Shown: positions 61,338-64,000 of the stretch, in pieces | How the letters are laid out: each line of letters opens with the position of its first letter | Numbering within the stretch: position 1 is the stretch's first letter | Assembly (NCBI GenBank): GCA_903839675.1 | Contig: CAIMDB010000018.1 | Location: 38,553 to 102,552 of the forward strand | DNA from: an uncultured Sphingomonadales bacterium | GTDB taxonomy: Bacteria > Pseudomonadota > Alphaproteobacteria > Sphingomonadales > Sphingomonadaceae | Length of the DNA: 64,000 nucleotides | Direction: 5' to 3' | Program-made: the position numbers and the translations under genes | Notes under the pieces: generated by a model | Told to the model about the DNA's origin: nothing | Database searches by the model: none | Seen by the model: only the letters and a program-made list of their open reading frames with translations

Positions 61338-63659
61338 ATGTCATTCAACTTATTCTCTCCTGTTTCCGGCCAAACCATCCTCGAAGAGATTGCACGCACC
61401 CAGACGGCCATCGCGGCTGGAGACCTTGACGCGCGGTTGAGCTTGTCATCGGGCAACGCGCCGACGCAGGCGATATTGGATGCGGTGAATGGCCTGCTCA
61501 ATGAAGGGCTTGAGCCGGTCAAAACCATGATGGCAGAAATGCAAGAAATGGCCGCCGAACATGAGCGGGGCGATATTGACGTGATCTTGCCGGTCAGCTT
61601 GTTCAAGGGAGAACATGCGAGGATGGCACATAACATCAACGAACTGGTGGATGCCCATATTGCGGTGAAGAAAAAGGCCATGGCCTGCGTCAAGGCGATC
61701 GGTGAAGGCAATTTCGACGCGCCGTTTGAACAGCTTCCGGGCAAGAAGGCCTTCATCAACGACATCATCGAGACGCTTCGCGGAAACCTCAAAGGTCTGA
61801 TCGCTGATATGAACGAGATGAGCGCCGAACATGACAAGGGCGATATCGACGTTGTCGTGGACGTGGACAAGTTCAAGGGCGAATTCGCCACGATGGCACG
61901 CGGCATCAACGAGATGGTCGGCGGCCACATCGCCGTAAAGAAAAAGGCGATGGCCTGCGTCAAGGCGCTTGGCGTAGGCGATTTCGATGCCCCGCTTGAT
62001 CAGTTCCCTGGCAAGAAGGCCTTCATCAATGACACGATCGAGACGCTGCGCGGGAACCTCAAAGGACTGATCTCGGACCTCAACAATATGAGCGCCGAGC
62101 ATGATAAGGGCGATATCGATGTCGTCGTCGATGTCGACAAGTTTGACGGCGAATTTGCCACGATGGCGCGCGGCATCAATGAGATGGTCGCAGGGCACAT
62201 TGCGGTGAAGAAAAAGGCGATGGCCTGCGTCAAGGCCTTTGGCGAGGGCGATTTCAATGCGCCGCTCGAACAATTCCCGGGCAAGAAAGCCTTCATCAAC
62301 GATACTGTGGAAACGCTTCGCGGAAACTTGCGCGCGATCACGTCGGAAATCCGGCGCCTGATTGATGCCGCCACCCGGGGGGACCTTAACGAGCGTGGCG
62401 ATTCCAGCCACAGCAATGGGGATTTTGCCACCATCGTCGTCGGTATCAACACGATGCTGGACACCATCCTGGCGCCGGTCATCGAAGGCAACCGCGTGCT
62501 TGACCAGATTAGCAGCGGAGATTTGCGCGCGCGGTTCGAAATGGAGTGCGCGGGTGATCATCAACTTATGAAGACGGCGGTCAATCGCCTGTCCGACAGT
62601 CTGATCCTGACCCGAGATACCTTGCGCGAAATTGCCAATGGCAACTTGACCGTCGAAGTGCAGACCCATGCTGGCGATACCGAAAGCCTGCTGGCCGCCG
62701 CCCGCGACATGATCGACAAGCTATCCGAAGTCATCGCTGGCGTAACCGGGGCTGCAAGCAACGTCACGGCAGGGAGTGAAGAATTGGCGACGGGCGCAGA
62801 AACGCTTGCGCACGGTGCCACGGAACAGGCCACTTCGACCGAACATGCGTCAAGCGCGATCGAAGAAATGTCGAGCAATATCAAGCAGAATGCAGACAAT
62901 GCCGCGCAGACCGAAAAGATCGCCCGCCAGTCTTCAAAGGATGCGGAGGTCAGCGGCGTGGCCGTGAACAAGGCGGTCGATGCGATGCAGATCATCGCCC
63001 AGAAAATCTCGGTTGTGCAGGAAATCGCGCGCCAAACTGATCTGCTCGCGCTCAATGCGGCCGTTGAAGCCGCACGTGCGGGTGAACATGGCCGAGGCTT
63101 TGCGGTTGTGGCTTCAGAAGTGCGCAAACTTGCCGAACGCAGCCAGGAAGCTGCTGCCGAAATCAGCAGACTGTCCGCCGATACAGTGAAAGCAGCGGCA
63201 GAAGCGGGCGAAATGCTCAACAAGCTGGTGCCCGATATTCGACGGACGGCTGAGCTGGTCTCCGAAATCAGTGCCGCCTGCCGTGAGCAGGATATCGGTA
63301 CATCGCAGATCAACGGCGCTGTCCAGCAGCTCGACAAGGTAACGCAGCAAAATTCAGCAGCGTCGGAAGAAATGTCATCCACCGCTGAGCAACTCGCGTC
63401 TCAGGCTGAGGAGCTGCAGGCGAGCATCGGCTTCTTCCGCATCGGACACCGGGTTGATTACAATCGCTCGGTCTCTGCTCAGCGCAGCGCAAAACCGAGC
63501 AAACCTGCCAATGGCGGACATGTGCATGCTCCGACCGCCGCTGCGAAACCCAAGCCCAGCACGGTCAAGGATCAGCAGAACCGCGTCAAAGGCTTCGCGC
63601 TCGATCTCAACCCCGGCGGCGTAGACGATGAAGATCTCGACTTTGGAAAGGCAGCCTGA
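61338..63659 (+). CDS. Soluble poly-HAMP methyl-accepting chemotaxis protein
   Basis: This 773-residue receptor shows no membrane segment. After a short start it has three near-identical 90-residue units (71-160, 161-250, 251-340). Each contains G-D-I-D-V, a [10 protein letters not shown] block and P-G-K-K-A-F-I-N-D, and reads like paired HAMP-type helices. More HAMP-like segments follow to about 460, then the MCP signalling hairpin with [16 protein letters not shown]. The C-terminal tail is charged and lacks a CheR-binding pentapeptide. It probably senses a cytoplasmic signal. The conserved Cys117, Cys207 and Cys297 could bind metal, sense redox or hold a ligand; this is untested. Confidence 0.9.
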   Translation: MSFNLFSPVSGQTILEEIARTQTAIAAGDLDARLSLSSGNAPTQAILDAVNGLLNEGLEPVKTMMAEMQEMAAEHERGDIDVILPVSLFKGEHARMAHNINELVDAHIAVKKKAMACVKAIGEGNFDAPFEQLPGKKAFINDIIETLRGNLKGLIADMNEMSAEHDKGDIDVVVDVDKFKGEFATMARGINEMVGGHIAVKKKAMACVKALGVGDFDAPLDQFPGKKAFINDTIETLRGNLKGLISDLNNMSAEHDKGDIDVVVDVDKFDGEFATMARGINEMVAGHIAVKKKAMACVKAFGEGDFNAPLEQFPGKKAFINDTVETLRGNLRAITSEIRRLIDAATRGDLNERGDSSHSNGDFATIVVGINTMLDTILAPVIEGNRVLDQISSGDLRARFEMECAGDHQLMKTAVNRLSDSLILTRDTLREIANGNLTVEVQTHAGDTESLLAAARDMIDKLSEVIAGVTGAASNVTAGSEELATGAETLAHGATEQATSTEHASSAIEEMSSNIKQNADNAAQTEKIARQSSKDAEVSGVAVNKAVDAMQIIAQKISVVQEIARQTDLLALNAAVEAARAGEHGRGFAVVASEVRKLAERSQEAAAEISRLSADTVKAAAEAGEMLNKLVPDIRRTAELVSEISAACREQDIGTSQINGAVQQLDKVTQQNSAASEEMSSTAEQLASQAEELQASIGFFRIGHRVDYNRSVSAQRSAKPSKPANGGHVHAPTAAAKPKPSTVKDQQNRVKGFALDLNPGGVDDEDLDFGKAA
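61548..62357 (+). repeat. Three tandem 270-bp units inside MCP gene
   Basis: The receptor gene contains three in-frame 270-base units (61548-61817, 61818-62087, 62088-62357) coding for very similar 90-residue modules. High DNA similarity suggests expansion by unequal recombination, so unit number may vary between strains. Confidence 0.85.
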
Positions 63660-63746
63660 ATCGATGCCATGCCCAACGGCCTAAACGAAGAACGCACACA
63701 ACAACTTAAAGGCGAATTCAAAGCCAATCGATGAAGGAATTGCACC

Positions 63747-64000
63747 ATGTCTTTCAACTTATTTTCTCCTGTTTCCGGGAAGATCATCCTCGAAGAGATT
63801 TCACGCACCCAGACGGCCATCGCCGCTGGTGACCTTGATGCGCGGTTGAGCATGTCATCGGGCAACGCGCCTACACAGGCGATATTGGATGCGGTGAATG
63901 GCCTGCTCAATGAAGGGCTTGAGCCGGTCAAAACCATGATGGCAGAAATGCAAGAAATGGCCGCCGAACATGAGCGGGGCGATATTGACGTGATCTTGCC
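63747..64000 (+). CDS. Second MCP gene, 5' end of tandem duplicate
   Basis: This frame runs off the window. Its first 84 codons are nearly those of the receptor at 61338, and its last 125 bases (63876-64000) are identical to 61467-61591. GATGAAGGAATT before the ATG mirrors GATAAAGGAATT before the first copy, so the duplication includes the leader. It is a tandem paralogue kept similar by recent duplication or gene conversion. Confidence 0.9.
   Translation, partial: MSFNLFSPVSGKIILEEISRTQTAIAAGDLDARLSMSSGNAPTQAILDAVNGLLNEGLEPVKTMMAEMQEMAAEHERGDIDVIL

Overview
The window looks like a chromosomal catabolic island from a sphingomonad (Alphaproteobacteria, order Sphingomonadales). Many products read like enzymes known from lignin-degrading Sphingobium and Novosphingobium: LigM-type O-demethylase with MetF and PurU, LigW-type 5-carboxyvanillate decarboxylase, lignostilbene dioxygenase, FerB-type hydratase-lyase, LigF-type glutathione transferases and LigD-type SDRs. 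Two TonB-dependent receptors with the sphingomonad 'EIVVTAQ' TonB box and several MarR regulators fit this. Genus and species cannot be settled from the sequence alone.

Layout. 1-160: end of an unidentified gene. 189-3234: MarR regulator divergent from TonB receptor 1. 3337-9465: six-gene operon with a VAO-type flavoenzyme, its lipoprotein cytochrome c, a small Tat-exported protein, two GSTs and a PQQ quinohemoprotein. 9557-13662: aldehyde dehydrogenase, amidohydrolase, SDR and LigF-like GST. 13700-16993: purU divergent from ligM-metF. 17066-19519: small lipoprotein, VOC protein and two LigD-like SDRs. 19709-26456: MFS, NTF2-fold protein (LdpA-like), aldehyde dehydrogenase, LigW, MFS, VOC. 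26453-28395 (minus): lignostilbene dioxygenase and DUF3237. 28448-34914: MarR, AAHS transporter, AMP-forming CoA ligase, FerB, a second MarR (FerC-like) and a second CoA ligase. 34921-43719 (minus): an eleven-gene operon with three cupin dioxygenase-like proteins, a Rieske oxygenase, cytochrome c, a Tat-lipoprotein flavoenzyme, dehydrogenases and hydrolases. 43781-48645: TonB receptor 2, AraC regulator, MFS. 48734-51911: VOC, alpha/beta hydrolase, MDR oxidoreductase, IclR. 52016-57328: Tm-1-like protein, BCCP, biotin carboxylase, carboxyltransferase and HAD phosphatase, resembling acetovanillone carboxylation systems. 57329-57958: a decayed stretch with a serine-recombinase remnant. 57959-64000: chemotaxis operon (STAS, CheY, CheA, CheW, a soluble poly-HAMP receptor and the start of a near-copy of it).

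How the genes may work together (inference). Lignin-derived monomers and dimers would enter through the TonB receptors. Side chains would be oxidised in the periplasm by two VAO/PCMH-type flavoenzymes and a quinohemoprotein, each with a c-type cytochrome. After MFS import, Calpha-dehydrogenases, GST etherases, an NTF2-fold lyase with lignostilbene dioxygenase, CoA ligases with FerB, and a carboxylase operon would funnel the compounds to vanillate-type acids. LigM, MetF and PurU would handle O-demethylation and its C1 units.

The least-described parts are the eleven-gene minus-strand operon and a short palindrome, TTGYATRCAA, that recurs in front of scattered transcription units and suggests one regulon. 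No tRNA, rRNA, CRISPR array or intact insertion sequence was seen.
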